From NCBI GenBank assembly GCA_050247515.1, contig JBFWUB010000003.1:186001-250000 (forward strand): 64,000 nucleotides of DNA, written 5' to 3'. Within the stretch, counting starts at the first letter, position 1. Each line of letters begins with the position of its first letter. Source of the DNA: RAM1 sp050247515. Lineage in GTDB: Bacteria; Pseudomonadota; Gammaproteobacteria; Burkholderiales; Burkholderiaceae_C. The notes beneath the pieces were generated by a model, which saw only the letters and a program-made list of their open reading frames with translations, searched no databases and was not told where the DNA came from. The translations under genes were made by a program, and so were the position numbers. This document shows, piece after piece, positions 40,271 through 50,400 of this stretch.

Positions 40271-41881
40271 ATGACCGACCCAAAAAAAGCCCAAGCCAGC
40301 ACGCTGGGCGATCTGCTTAATCCCGTTGACCGGGTGGTTTCATTTTTCAGCGCCGCATCGGGCCTGCGCCGGCTGCAGCAACGTCATGCGCTGGACACGC
40401 TGCAAGCGCGTGCACACGACGCCGCCGCGCCTAGTCGGCTGCGCAAATTCTTTGGCACACAGCAAGGCCCCAACGCTATCACGCAAGCCGGCGCCTTGGC
40501 CATTCGCATGCAGACGCGCCAAGCTGTGCGCAACCATGACATCGCGCGCGGCATCGTGCGCACCATGGTCAACAACGTGGTGGGCGCGCAGGGCATCGGC
40601 ATCGAGCCCACGCCACGCCGGGCTGATAAAACCATCCATCAGGGCCTGGCCGACGAAATCAGCCGCGAGTTCACCTTGTTCATGCGCCGCCCCGAAGTGC
40701 AGCGCCGCTTTCACTTCGCCAAGTGCCAGCGCATGGCCGCAGCCGGCTGGATACGGGATGGCGAACACTTCGCGCAAATGTGCGTGGGCTATGTGCCAGG
40801 CCTGCAGCACAGCACACGCGTGCCGTTCAGTCTGGAGCTGATCGACACCGACTTTATGCCGCTGGACTACAACGACCCGGCTAAAGGCATCATCCAGGCC
40901 GCTGAGCGCAACGCCTGGGGCGAAATCAAGGCGTGGCACGTTTACAAAAACCACCCCTTTGAGCTGACTAACCCGCAGCTGGCCAACTTTCAAGACCTCA
41001 AGCGGGTTGACGCCGCGCGCATCCTGCAGATTGCTTTCCTGGACCATCCTGGCCAGATACGCGGCATCAGTGAATTTGCCAGCATCCTCACGCGCCTGGC
41101 AGACAGTAAGGACTATGAGGAAAGCGAGCGCATTGCGGCAAAGGTTGCCGCCAGCCTGACCGCCTATGTCAAGAAAGCCGCCGGCCCCGAGGGCTACACC
41201 GGCGCCACCGCAACCGACGACAACGGCAACCCGATTGGCCGTGATCTGCGCCTGTCGCCCGGCATGATTATTGACGGCCTGGCTGTGGGTGAAGAAATCG
41301 GCCTGATCGACAGCAGCCGGCCCAACCCCAACCTCATCACTTTCCGCCAGGGCCAGCTGCGTGCGGTAGCTGCAGGTGTAGGTGCCAGCTACTCCAGCAT
41401 CAGCAAGTCCTATGACGGCACTTTCAGCGCGCAGCGCCAGGAGCTGGTGGAGCAATGGGTGAACTACGCCGTACTGACGGACGAATTTACCGGTGCCTGG
41501 CTGCAGCCTGTTTACGAGGCATGGGTGAATGCCGCAGTGCTGAGCGGCGTGATCCGCGTGCCGGCAGATGTGGTGTATGACACGGTGGACGATGCCCTGT
41601 TCACGGCGCAAGCCATGCCGTGGATTGACCCGTTGAAAGAGGCAAGCGCCTGGGTCATGTTGGCCCGCGCTGGCTTTGCCAGCGAGATAGAAGTGTTGCG
41701 CAGGCGTGGTGTGAACCCGCGCCAGTTCCTGGAGCAAACCAAAGCGTGGCGAGAGGAAACGGGCCAGGCTGGGCTGGTGTTCACAAGCAATGCGGCCAAC
41801 GGCGCCACCATCGACGCGCCCACGGGCAGCGCGGCCGGGCAGGGCGCCGCACCGCCCGCGAACGAACCTGGCGCTGAATAA
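40271..41881 (+). CDS. Phage portal protein, lambda family
   Basis: 536 aa. Forms the dodecameric ring through which DNA enters the head. The features match the lambda portal family: an N-terminal arm, VVGAQGIGIEPTPRRADK and the LELIDTDFMPLDYNDPAKG and AIQAAERNAWGEIKAWHVYKNHP-type core. The C-terminus is Ala-rich. Contains a copy of the 16-bp palindrome at 40400. Confidence 0.93.
   Translation: MTDPKKAQASTLGDLLNPVDRVVSFFSAASGLRRLQQRHALDTLQARAHDAAAPSRLRKFFGTQQGPNAITQAGALAIRMQTRQAVRNHDIARGIVRTMVNNVVGAQGIGIEPTPRRADKTIHQGLADEISREFTLFMRRPEVQRRFHFAKCQRMAAAGWIRDGEHFAQMCVGYVPGLQHSTRVPFSLELIDTDFMPLDYNDPAKGIIQAAERNAWGEIKAWHVYKNHPFELTNPQLANFQDLKRVDAARILQIAFLDHPGQIRGISEFASILTRLADSKDYEESERIAAKVAASLTAYVKKAAGPEGYTGATATDDNGNPIGRDLRLSPGMIIDGLAVGEEIGLIDSSRPNPNLITFRQGQLRAVAAGVGASYSSISKSYDGTFSAQRQELVEQWVNYAVLTDEFTGAWLQPVYEAWVNAAVLSGVIRVPADVVYDTVDDALFTAQAMPWIDPLKEASAWVMLARAGFASEIEVLRRRGVNPRQFLEQTKAWREETGQAGLVFTSNAANGATIDAPTGSAAGQGAAPPANEPGAE
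40400..40415. repeat. 16-bp palindrome site (one mismatch)
   Basis: CTGCAAGCGCGTGCAC within the portal gene. Confidence 0.6.
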
Positions 41882-41893
41882 GCGCGCTTCACG

Positions 41894-41924
41894 CAGTCCA
41901 CTTTTTTGCTCAAAAACAGGACAG
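41894..41924. repeat. 31-bp identical repeat, copy 2
   Basis: Lies between the portal stop and the protease-capsid start, 1,986 bp from copy 1. Confidence 0.85.
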
Positions 41925-41979
41925 CACCCCGCCGACCATGCGGGCCTACGAACTGCAAATGCACTCGAAAGGCCCGCAC

Positions 41980-44103
41980 ATGACAAAGCCCACCGCCGCC
42001 AAGTGGTACAGCATTCGCCAGCGCACCGCGATAGCGGCCGCTGCGGTGGGTGCCTTGGCCGCCGCTGAAATCTTCATCTACGGTGATATTGGTGAAAGCT
42101 GGTGGGAAGAAACCACCACGGCCGCGCAGTTTGTCAAAGACATCAACGCGCTGGACGTGTCTGAAATCACGGTGCGCATCAACAGCCTGGGCGGCAGTGT
42201 CACGGATGGCCTGGCGATTCACAACGCCATCAAGCGCCACAAGGCCACCGTGACCACCGAAGTGGACGGCATGGCATTCAGCATTGCCAGCCTGATCGCC
42301 AGCGCGGGCGACAAGCGCCGCATGTCGGCCAATGCGATGTGGATGGTGCATGCGCCGTGGACGTACATGGCGGGCAACAGCACCGAGCTGCGCGACATGG
42401 CCGACCAGCTGGACACCTGGGCCAAAGCCATGGCCACCAGCTACGCCGCAGCCACGGGCCGCGACCACGCCGAAATGCTGGCCCTGCTGACAGACGGCAA
42501 AGACCACTACTACACGGCTGATGAAGCCCTGGCCGCCGGCTTCATTGACGAAATCTCCGACGCCATGCCGCCGGCCGCCACCGCCAGCGCCGTGCGCGAC
42601 GTGGCCGCCCGCTACAAGAACGTCCCCGCCGCCTGGCTCAAGGCGAACGGCATCGAACCCGCCGCCGCGCCTGCACCTGCAGCTGCAGCGGCCACCCCAT
42701 CTGCAGCACCCGCTGCAGCCACCCCTGCGGCAGCCGCCGCACCCCAACAGGAGCCCAACATGCCCGATCCCGTGAACAATGCCGGCGGCACCCAAACCCC
42801 GGACGCCAAAGCCATCATCGCTGCAGAGCGCGCCCGCCAGGACGCCATTGCAGCGCAATACCAGCCGCACCTGGCCGTGGCCGGCGTGGCTGAGCTGCTG
42901 GCCAAGGCCCAGCGCAACGACACCTTGACGGTGGAAGCCGCCGGCCTGCAGCTGCTGGCACACCTGGGCGCCACCACCGAGCCTGTGGCTGGTGGCGGCG
43001 TGCGCAAGACCGAAGACGAGGCCGACAAGCGCATTGCGGGTAAAACCCAGTCGCTGATGGCCCGCGCCGGCGTGGTTGCCCAGGACGGCAAGCGCGTCAT
43101 TGCCGGCACGGACAACCCCTATCGCGGCATGAGCCTGCTGGCCCTGGCCGCTGCCAGCCTGCAAGCCGCTGGAGTGCGCTTCGATCCCAACGACAAGATG
43201 GGCCTGGTTGCCGCCGCCTTCACGCAGACCACCAGTGATTTCCCGATCCTGCTGGAAACCACCATGCACAAGACGCTGCAGGCGGCCTACGCCCTGCAGC
43301 CCAACACCTGGAGCAAGTGGGCCAAGCGCGGCACCGTCAGCGACTTCCGCGCGCACCCGCGTTATCGCCGTGGATCGTTCGGCAATCTGGAGACAGTCAA
43401 CCAGGCTTCGCCGTTCAAGACCGGCGCCATCCCTGACGGTGAGAAAACCACCATCACCGCGCTGACCAAGGGCAAGCTGGCCAACGTCACTCGCCAGACG
43501 ATCATCAACGACGACCTGGACGCACTGGTGGGCGTGGCGCAAGACATGGGCCGCGCAGCGATGCGTACCGTTGAAGTTGACGCCATCGCTGTGCTGACGG
43601 CCAACGCCGCGCTCACCCAGGACAACGTGGCGCTGTTCCACGCCGACCATGCCAACCTGGGCACGGGCGGTGTGCCTACCGTCACTACGTTTGACGAAGC
43701 CCGCCAGCTCATGGCCAAGCAAACCGCGCCCGGTGGCCTGGACTACCTGGACATTCGCCCGGCTTACCTGCTGTGCCCGGTGTCCCTCGGTGGAACTTCG
43801 CGCGTCATCAATGACGCCCAGTACGACCCGGACACGGTGAACAAGCTGCAAAAGCCCAACATGGTTCGCGGCCTCCTGCGCGAAGTCATCGACACGCCGC
43901 GCCTGAGCGGCACCGCCTACTACTTCCTGGCCGACCCCAACGAGCTGCCCACGGTGGAAGTGGCGTTCCTGGACGGCAACGACGTGCCTTACCTGGAGTC
44001 GCAAGCCGGCTGGACCGTGGACGGCACCGAGTGGAAGGTGCGCCTGGACTACGGCACCGCTGCCTGCGACTTCCGTGGCGCAGTTCGCAACGCCGGCGCC
44101 TGA
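41980..44103 (+). CDS. Prohead protease fused to major capsid protein
   Basis: 707 aa from the ATG at 41980, which has AAAGG eight bases upstream; in-frame ATGs at 41938 and 41959 lack such a site. Residues 1-200 form a ClpP/S49-type prohead protease with NSLGGSVTDGLAIHNAI, catalytic Ser101 (GMAFSIAS) and His124 (MVHAPW). An Ala/Pro-rich linker (about 225-260) leads to a scaffold-like helical part and the capsid protein (LETTMHKTLQAAY onward, with TLTKGKLANVTRQTIINDD-like core). An internal start at 42760 probably yields scaffold-capsid alone. Auto-cleavage by the protease is expected. Confidence 0.88.
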   Translation: MTKPTAAKWYSIRQRTAIAAAAVGALAAAEIFIYGDIGESWWEETTTAAQFVKDINALDVSEITVRINSLGGSVTDGLAIHNAIKRHKATVTTEVDGMAFSIASLIASAGDKRRMSANAMWMVHAPWTYMAGNSTELRDMADQLDTWAKAMATSYAAATGRDHAEMLALLTDGKDHYYTADEALAAGFIDEISDAMPPAATASAVRDVAARYKNVPAAWLKANGIEPAAAPAPAAAAATPSAAPAAATPAAAAAPQQEPNMPDPVNNAGGTQTPDAKAIIAAERARQDAIAAQYQPHLAVAGVAELLAKAQRNDTLTVEAAGLQLLAHLGATTEPVAGGGVRKTEDEADKRIAGKTQSLMARAGVVAQDGKRVIAGTDNPYRGMSLLALAAASLQAAGVRFDPNDKMGLVAAAFTQTTSDFPILLETTMHKTLQAAYALQPNTWSKWAKRGTVSDFRAHPRYRRGSFGNLETVNQASPFKTGAIPDGEKTTITALTKGKLANVTRQTIINDDLDALVGVAQDMGRAAMRTVEVDAIAVLTANAALTQDNVALFHADHANLGTGGVPTVTTFDEARQLMAKQTAPGGLDYLDIRPAYLLCPVSLGGTSRVINDAQYDPDTVNKLQKPNMVRGLLREVIDTPRLSGTAYYFLADPNELPTVEVAFLDGNDVPYLESQAGWTVDGTEWKVRLDYGTAACDFRGAVRNAGA
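42749..42762 (+). promoter_or_regulatory. Internal ribosome binding site and start for the capsid part
   Basis: AGGAG at 42749-42753 lies 6 nt before an in-frame ATG (42760). It would give a 447-aa product beginning MPDPVNNAGG, without the protease, like the nested C/Nu3 pair of lambda. Confidence 0.7.
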
Positions 44104-44146
44104 ACGGCCGCGCCCTCACAACCCCCTGAACTCTTAGGAGCACTCC

Positions 44147-44515
44147 ATGACAACCAAATACAGCCACGAAGGCCGTGTGATCGACTACGTGAATACCACG
44201 GGCGGGGCCATTGCCAGCGGCGCGGTGGTCAAGATGGGCAACATCCTGGGCGTGGCCCTGGTGGACATCGCCATCGGCGCCACGGGCGCTGTGGGCTTCG
44301 GTGTGTTCACCGGCATCCCCAAGGTGTCTGCCGCCGTCATTGCCCAAGGCGAGAGCCTGACCTGGGACGTGTCCGCAGTTGGCTTTGACGACAACGCGGC
44401 CACCCCGGCCACGGGCGACGTGACGGGCGCAGCCGCCGTGGCTTTTGCTGCTGCAGGCAACGGCGTGACCACCATGACGGTGTGCTTCACCGGCGTGCCC
44501 GGCACCGTGACCTGA
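44147..44515 (+). CDS. DUF2190-like capsid decoration protein
   Basis: 122 aa, start behind AGGAG. Beta-rich with GRVIDYVNTTGGAIASGAVV and later GESLTWDVSAVGF, matching DUF2190, which is related to capsid-cementing proteins. Directly follows the capsid gene. Confidence 0.78.
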   Translation: MTTKYSHEGRVIDYVNTTGGAIASGAVVKMGNILGVALVDIAIGATGAVGFGVFTGIPKVSAAVIAQGESLTWDVSAVGFDDNAATPATGDVTGAAAVAFAAAGNGVTTMTVCFTGVPGTVT

Positions 44516-44552
44516 TCGCCTGCGCAAACCGTCCTGCACCTGGCTGCCCACC

Positions 44553-44858
44553 ATGACGCACGCAACCCGCCTTGCCCGACTCAACGCGAAAGCGCTGGAT
44601 CGTTTTGGCGTGGAGCACACCGTGGCGGGCAACCCGGTGCAGGGCGACTTTGCGCGCCCCGGCCAGCTTATGAACATGGGCGACGGCATGGAAATCCGCA
44701 CCACCAAACCCGCATTGGTCATCGCCACCAGCGACGTGCCCGCCAACCCGGTGGGCCAGGCCGTGGTGGCGGTAGGTGAGGGTGGCGGCAACTTCCAGAT
44801 CGTTGACCTGCAAGGCGACGGCCACGGCCTGACGGCCCTGTATCTGAAAAAGGCCTGA
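44553..44858 (+). CDS. Putative head-tail joining protein (gpFII-like position)
   Basis: 101 aa. Beta-rich C-terminus (MEIRTTKPALVIATSDV, AVVAVGEGGGNFQIVD). Location after the decoration protein corresponds to lambda FII, the tail attachment protein; sequence support is modest. Confidence 0.55.
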   Translation: MTHATRLARLNAKALDRFGVEHTVAGNPVQGDFARPGQLMNMGDGMEIRTTKPALVIATSDVPANPVGQAVVAVGEGGGNFQIVDLQGDGHGLTALYLKKA

Positions 44859-44860
44859 CC

Positions 44861-45289
44861 ATGAGCCAGCCCTTGCAAGACGAAATCGTCAGCCGCGTCA
44901 CGGCCCTGCTGGCTGTCGCCCCGGCGCTGGCCGGCGGCCGCATCGAAGACAGCGGCGAAAGTCGCCCCCTGGCAGAGCAGGACGAAAGCCGCATCTGGGT
45001 CAACTGGGACAGCAGCACCTGCGCCCGTATGCAGTTCAAAGGGCAGCCCAACGACTGGACCACCCGCGTGCGCGTGGAAGTGCAAGCCCGCACCAGTGCC
45101 GCCGCCAGCGCCCTGGCCATGCAAGTCAACGACCGCATGGCCGCAGACCCCGGCCTGAACGGCTACACCCAAGACGGCACGCCCATTGGCCTCATGCGCG
45201 AACCGCAGGACGGCGACGCCACCGTTTGCAAGGTGCAGGTGGTGTGGGAATACCAGCGCCGTTCACCCTCAACGAGCATCGCCGCCTGA
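44861..45289 (+). CDS. Tail terminator-like protein (gpU/Z-like)
   Basis: 142 aa. The N-terminal helix (DEIVSRVTALLAVAPAL) and a beta-rich core (ESRIWVNWDSSTCARMQFKG, TTRVRVEVQARTSAAASALA) suit tail-terminator or minor tail proteins. The spacing to the previous stop is 2 bp. Confidence 0.6.
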   Translation: MSQPLQDEIVSRVTALLAVAPALAGGRIEDSGESRPLAEQDESRIWVNWDSSTCARMQFKGQPNDWTTRVRVEVQARTSAAASALAMQVNDRMAADPGLNGYTQDGTPIGLMREPQDGDATVCKVQVVWEYQRRSPSTSIAA

Positions 45290-45309
45290 CGCGGCACGAA
45301 GGAACCACC

Positions 45310-45561
45310 ATGGCCCGCACCGACAAAACCGACACCACCACCGCCGAAACCACGGCCGTGCAAGCGCATGCACAAACCGCACAGGTCAAGCCTGGCAGCG
45401 GCGGCACCTACGAAACCGGCGCAGACGGCAAAGCCGTGCGCACCGGCGGCACCGACAGCAGCAAGCCCTACCGCCCGCGCCAGGTGCTGACCAACGCCGA
45501 GGGCCAGCCCTGCGACAAAAAAGGCCGCCCGCTGACGCCTGCGCCTGCCGCCCAGGCCTGA
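45310..45561 (+). CDS. Small hydrophilic phage protein before tail tube
   Basis: 83 aa, start at 45310 with AAGGA six bases upstream. Low complexity (Thr, Ala, Gly, Lys) and probably disordered. Contains a palindrome copy at 45358. Role unknown. Confidence 0.5.
   Translation: MARTDKTDTTTAETTAVQAHAQTAQVKPGSGGTYETGADGKAVRTGGTDSSKPYRPRQVLTNAEGQPCDKKGRPLTPAPAAQA
45358..45373. repeat. 16-bp palindrome site (full match)
   Basis: GTGCAAGCGCATGCAC within the small gene before the tail tube. Confidence 0.7.
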
Positions 45562-45611
45562 ACACCTGACCCCGCCCCGCAGCACCCTCACACCACCCAG
45601 GAGCACACACC

Positions 45612-46592
45612 ATGGCAGACCGTTTTATCCGCGACACCGTAGTGGCCGCAAAAATCCACAGCGACTACGCCACCGACCCGGTGCCCGCCGGCGGTGCCAA
45701 CGCCATGCAGGTAAGCAACCTGCGCATCACCGAGCTGGACGCCCAGTATGTGCCGCGCGACCTGATCCGTGGTTTCTTTGGCGGTGACGAAGAGCTGATG
45801 AGCTTTTACAAAAAGCTGGTCAGCTTTGACGTTGAAGCCGTGGGCAGCGGCACCGCCGGCACCGCGCCGGCCTGGGGGCCGCTGCTGCGCGCCTGCGGCT
45901 GGGCGCAAACCCTCACAGCGAGCGAGCGTGCGACCTATACGCCCGTCACCAACAGCCAGGAGGCCGTGGGCATCTATGTGGACGACAGCGGCGTGTTGCA
46001 CAAGCTGCTGGGTGCGCGCGGCACGGTATCCATCAACATGACGCTGGGCACCATCCCCAAGCTGAGCTTTGCCTTTGTGGCCCTAGACGGCGGCAGTGCC
46101 GCCGGCACGCTCAGCGGCGTTGACTTCTCCGCCTTCATGACGCCGCAGGTGGTGCAAAACGCCTTCACCGGCGACCTCACGCTGGGCTGCACGCTGAAAG
46201 CGCCCGGCGAAGTGCCCGCGCTGGTGAACGGCGACGCGTATCCCAGCACGGGCATTGAAATTGACACCGGCGTGCGCGCCGAGCACATCCCGCTGCTGGG
46301 CAGCGAAACGGTGCCGATCACGGGCCGGGATGTCAAAGGCAAGATCAAGATGGACGTCACCGTGGCCCAGCAGGCGGCGCTGTATGACGCCATCAAGGCC
46401 ACCACGCTCAACAGCCTGGGCCTGATCCACGGCACGGTGGTGGGCCGCCGCTTCGGCATCTTTGGCGGCCAGGTGCAATTCAAGTCGCCCACGGTTGAAG
46501 ACATGCAGGGCAAGCGCATGAGCGGCTACGACCTGGGCTTCAAGCCCACGCAGGCCGGCAACGACGAACTCACCATCGTCACCAGTTTCTGA
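45612..46592 (+). CDS. Major tail tube protein
   Basis: 326 aa, start behind AGGAG. Beta-rich with the tube-protein pattern (RGTVSINMTLGTIPKLSFAFVALDG; GRDVKGKIKMDVTVAQQAALYDAIK). Its place between the terminator and the G/GT chaperone matches lambda gpV. Polymerises into the tail tube. Confidence 0.85.
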   Translation: MADRFIRDTVVAAKIHSDYATDPVPAGGANAMQVSNLRITELDAQYVPRDLIRGFFGGDEELMSFYKKLVSFDVEAVGSGTAGTAPAWGPLLRACGWAQTLTASERATYTPVTNSQEAVGIYVDDSGVLHKLLGARGTVSINMTLGTIPKLSFAFVALDGGSAAGTLSGVDFSAFMTPQVVQNAFTGDLTLGCTLKAPGEVPALVNGDAYPSTGIEIDTGVRAEHIPLLGSETVPITGRDVKGKIKMDVTVAQQAALYDAIKATTLNSLGLIHGTVVGRRFGIFGGQVQFKSPTVEDMQGKRMSGYDLGFKPTQAGNDELTIVTSF

Positions 46593-46639
46593 CCCGCTGC
46601 CCCACAACACCACCGCCCCACAACAAAGCGAGACAACCC

Positions 46640-47029
46640 ATGTTCTTCCAAGACCTGAGCCCGAAGTACTTTGCCCCGGCAACCTACAACTACCTGGACG
46701 CCAACGGCGCCCTGTGCGTCATTGAATTCGATTGTGAATTCAGGCGCTTGAAGCGCAGCGAAGTGACCGCGCTGGACGCCAAGCAGCAGGAAGTCAGCAA
46801 AACCGTCAACTCCACCGCAGGCGCTGCTGCCTTGTTGGCAGACGTGTGCACCAACTGGCGCATCAAAGACGCCAGCTCCCCCACGGGCAGCAAGGTGATC
46901 CCGTTCAGCCTTGAAACGCTGGCGCAAATGGAAGAGCAACACGTTGGCTTTTCAGGCGCATGCGTCATGGCCTGGTGGCAGTCGTCCACGCCGGTGCAAT
47001 CCGCCCACCTGGCCGCAAAAAACGCATAG
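46640..47029 (+). CDS. Tail assembly chaperone G (unshifted product)
   Basis: 129 aa, between the tail tube and tape measure genes, the place of lambda G. It ends AAKNA and stops at 47027-47029. The last codons contain the slippery heptamer A AAA AAC. The G form should outnumber the fusion. Confidence 0.8.
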   Translation: MFFQDLSPKYFAPATYNYLDANGALCVIEFDCEFRRLKRSEVTALDAKQQEVSKTVNSTAGAAALLADVCTNWRIKDASSPTGSKVIPFSLETLAQMEEQHVGFSGACVMAWWQSSTPVQSAHLAAKNA

Positions 47030-47415
47030 AGGCTGCGCGCCGCTGGGCCAGGGCAGACGCGCAGCCGGTGGACGAAGAGGCGACCCTGGCAAGCCTGAAG
47101 CGGTTTGGAGCAACACCTGAAGTACTGGAGAAAGCGCGTGCAAACCTGGTGGCAAAACGTGATACGCAGCAGTACGGCGTGTGGCCAGAAAACTGGCGCG
47201 CGTTCGAGCTGTTCACGGCCTGCGCCACGCAGTGGCACCGCGAAATCGCGCCCACGGGCCGCATCGTGTGGCATGGCCTGCCCACGGAGCGCATCGAAAG
47301 CACACAGCGCCGCCTGCCGCCGGCGCCCGGCACCGAGGAGCCAGACCCGCGCGAGCTGTTCCACCAGCTGCAGGACCTGGAGCGCGAAGCCCTGCAACAG
47401 CTCAACGCGGGGTAG
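46640..47415 (+). CDS. Tail assembly chaperone GT, made by -1 frameshift
   Basis: Predicted 258 aa. After the heptamer A AAA AAC (47017-47023) the -1 frame continues KKRIEAARRWARADAQ to the stop at 47415. The downstream region has no good start of its own and is bounded by the tape measure start, 3 bp after the stop. Lambda-type phages need a fixed G:GT ratio for tail length and tape-measure handling. Confidence 0.85.
47017..47023 (+). promoter_or_regulatory. Programmed -1 frameshift site AAAAAAC
   Basis: In frame with G as GCA AAA AAC. It is followed after 3 nt by the stop of the 0 frame, and the -1 frame is open for 390 nt. Confidence 0.85.
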
Positions 47416-47418
47416 CGC

Positions 47419-50400
47419 ATGAGCGACAACATTCATGCGCGGATCACAGGCGATGCCAGTGACCTCAAGCGCGCGCTGCAGGATGGCGGACAGGCTGTAG
47501 AAGGCTTTGGCCGCAAGGCCACCACGGGACTTAAAAGCGTCACGGCCGATGCCGAGCGCAGCACCAATGCTCTGCGCAACATGGCAGGCTCACTTGCCAC
47601 GCTTGGCGCCGGCGGCGCCGTGTTGTATGGGCTGCAGGTCATCGCTGGTCAGGTTCGGGATTTCGGCGCCGCTGTGTTGGGCGCACAGATCCAAGCCGAT
47701 AAGCTGCGCAACACACTGACCTTTGCCACAGGTGGCCGCGACAACGCGGCGCGCGAAATGGTCATGCTTCGTGAAACGAGCCATGCGATGGGCTTGGAGT
47801 TTGCGAGCACGTCCCAGCAGTACGCCAGGCTGGCTGCGGCGTCACGTGGCACCTCGTTGGAAGGCCGCCAGACCCGCGAAGTGTTTGAAGCCATTGCCCA
47901 GGCCGGCACGGTCATGGGCATGAGCGCCGAAGAGTCCGAGGGCGCGCTGCGCGCTGTGCAGCAGATGATGTCCAAGGGGAAGGTGCAAGCCGAAGAGCTG
48001 CGAGGCCAGTTGGGTGAACGTTTGCCCGGCGCATTTCAGATTGCTGCCCGCGCTATGGGTGTCACCACGGGCGAACTGGACAAGATGCTGGAAACGGGCC
48101 AAGTCTTCGCGGCCGACTTCCTGCCCAAGTTTGCTGCTCAGGTGAAGGCTGAGCTGGGCGGCAGTGTGCTCGAAGCCAGCAAAAGCGCGCAGGCCGGTCT
48201 GAACCGTTTCGGCAACGCCTGGAACGACCTGAAAATCAGCTTTGCCCAGAGCGGTGCGAGTGCCGCAGTCTCCGGCACTTTGGATTCGATGGCTGGTGGA
48301 TTCGGGCGGGTGTCCGATGCCATTAATGAAAGCCGCGCTTCGGGCGACGGATTCATGATGCAGATGCTTTCTGCGGGTGGTGCCGCCGCTAAGTTTGGTG
48401 TGTCGATGACCGAGCTGGGGCGCATGGCTGGCGTGTATAGCTATGACCTTGAGACGGCGCGCCAGCACTTGCAAAAGTTGCAGTCGCAGTCTGAGGTGCT
48501 AGGTGACAGTGTTTACTGGAAGTCCGAGAAAGCGCAGGTTGAGGCATACATAGCTCGCCTTGAAGCAGCGCGGCGAAAAAAGCTGGAGCTTTCTGGTGAT
48601 TTCGGTGTTGGCGGTGGGCGTGGTGCGGTCAACCCTCAGACCATCGAGCAGCGTAACGCAGTCGATGAAGCCCTGCAGCGCCGCCTGGCCGCCGCCCGCA
48701 ACAACGCCCTGGGAGTCAAGCCGCAATTTGTCAAAGACCTGACCGAGCTGGCCGAGCTGGAGCAGGCCGGCGTGCTGGGCTTTGCTGAGCGTGCTGACCT
48801 GGCCAGCAAGCTCACGGCCGACGCCTACAAGCCCGGCGCCAAAAAGGCCGACCCTTACACCGAACTAATCAAGGCTGCGCGCGAAAAGCTGGCCGTGCAA
48901 AAGCTGGAGCAAGACGCCACCGTCAAGCTCACTGACGCCGAAAAGCTGCGCGCCAAATACCTGGCCGACCTGGCCAGCGGCGCCATCAAGTACAACGCCA
49001 CGCACGACCGCATGGTGATGGGCCTGTACTCCGAGCTGCAGGCCAGCGAACAGGCACAGACCGCCCGCGAAGCCGCGCAGAAGCTGCACGAACAAAACGC
49101 CGCGATCATTGAGAAAAACACCGAGGCTGCAGCCAAGTACGCCGAAGCGCGCCTGAAAGCCCTTGAAGGTGAAATCCAGACCAACGATAAGCTGCGCGAA
49201 GAGATCGCGCTGATCGGCCTGGATGAACGCGGCCGCGCCGCGCGCCTGCAGCTGCTGGAACAAGAGGCCATCGCCCGCGCCGAGATTGACCTGGTGATGG
49301 CCCGCAACATCGAGGGCAACGACGCGGAAATCAGCCGCCTGGAGCGCGAAATTGCCCTGCGCCGCGAGCGCATCAGCCTCATGGGCTACAGGGCCGAGCG
49401 TGAAGCCGACCAGCGCCTGCTGGAAGAGCGCAAGCGCGATGCCGAGCAAATCGGTGACGCGCTGACGCAAAGCCTCATGCGGGGCGGCAAGTCGTTCCTT
49501 GACTACCTGAAAGACACCGCCCGCACCACGGTGCTCACGCCGATCCTGAAGCCAGTAGGCCAGGCCGCCGGCAACCTGGTTTCCGGCGGCATACAGGCGC
49601 TGGGCCAGGGCATGGGCTTTGGCGGTGGTGGCGCCGGCTCTGCATTGAGTCTGACCAGCGGCGCCAACAACCTGTTTCAGCTCAGCGGCTTTGGCAGCGG
49701 CTCCAGCGTGTTCAGCCAGTTCGCCACCAGCAGCTTCGGCAACGCGCTGGGCCTGTCCACCACGGTGGACGCCATCGGCGGCATTGGCACGGCCAGCACA
49801 GCACTAACGGGCGCCGGCTCAGCCTTCGCTGCTGCCATGCCCTGGGTCAGTGCGGCCCTGATCGCGGGCAGCCTGCTGGAAAGCCCGAGGGGCGGCCCCA
49901 AGACCGAAGGCGGCGCCGACCTGGCCGCGCGCATCAGCGCGCAGTACAGCGGCACGGCGCAGGCCCTGGGCCTGGCGCCCACAGCGCGCTTTGGCGCATT
50001 CAGCAGCCAAGACCCGCAAGGCGACGCATTGACCCAGCTGCAGGTGGCCGCCTTCCGTGGCGACCGCACCGTTTACAGCCGCCAGGACCGTGTAGGCAAC
50101 TATGAAGACATCGCCAGGGGCGACGGTGCCTTGCAGGCCGCAGAGGCTGAAGAAACCGTGCGCGCCGTGTTCCTGGCAATCAAGGACCAGAGCAGCGAGC
50201 TGGCCGCCGACATCCGCGCACTGTTTGACGCCGTGGGTGTGGACGCCAGCGTAGAGCAGATGCAGGCCGCGCTGAACCGCGCCACCATCGTCCGCACACA
50301 GCGCGCCGAGCTGGAAGAGCGGCTGTACCAGGCCACCGCCACCGAAGAGCAAAAACTCGCACGCACCCGCGAGCAGCAGCTGGCCACCGTTGACCCGCTG

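Noticed and set aside
41512..44004. Long open frame antisense to the protease-capsid gene
   Set aside because: Gly/His/Arg-rich shadow of a structural gene in the same GC-rich region.
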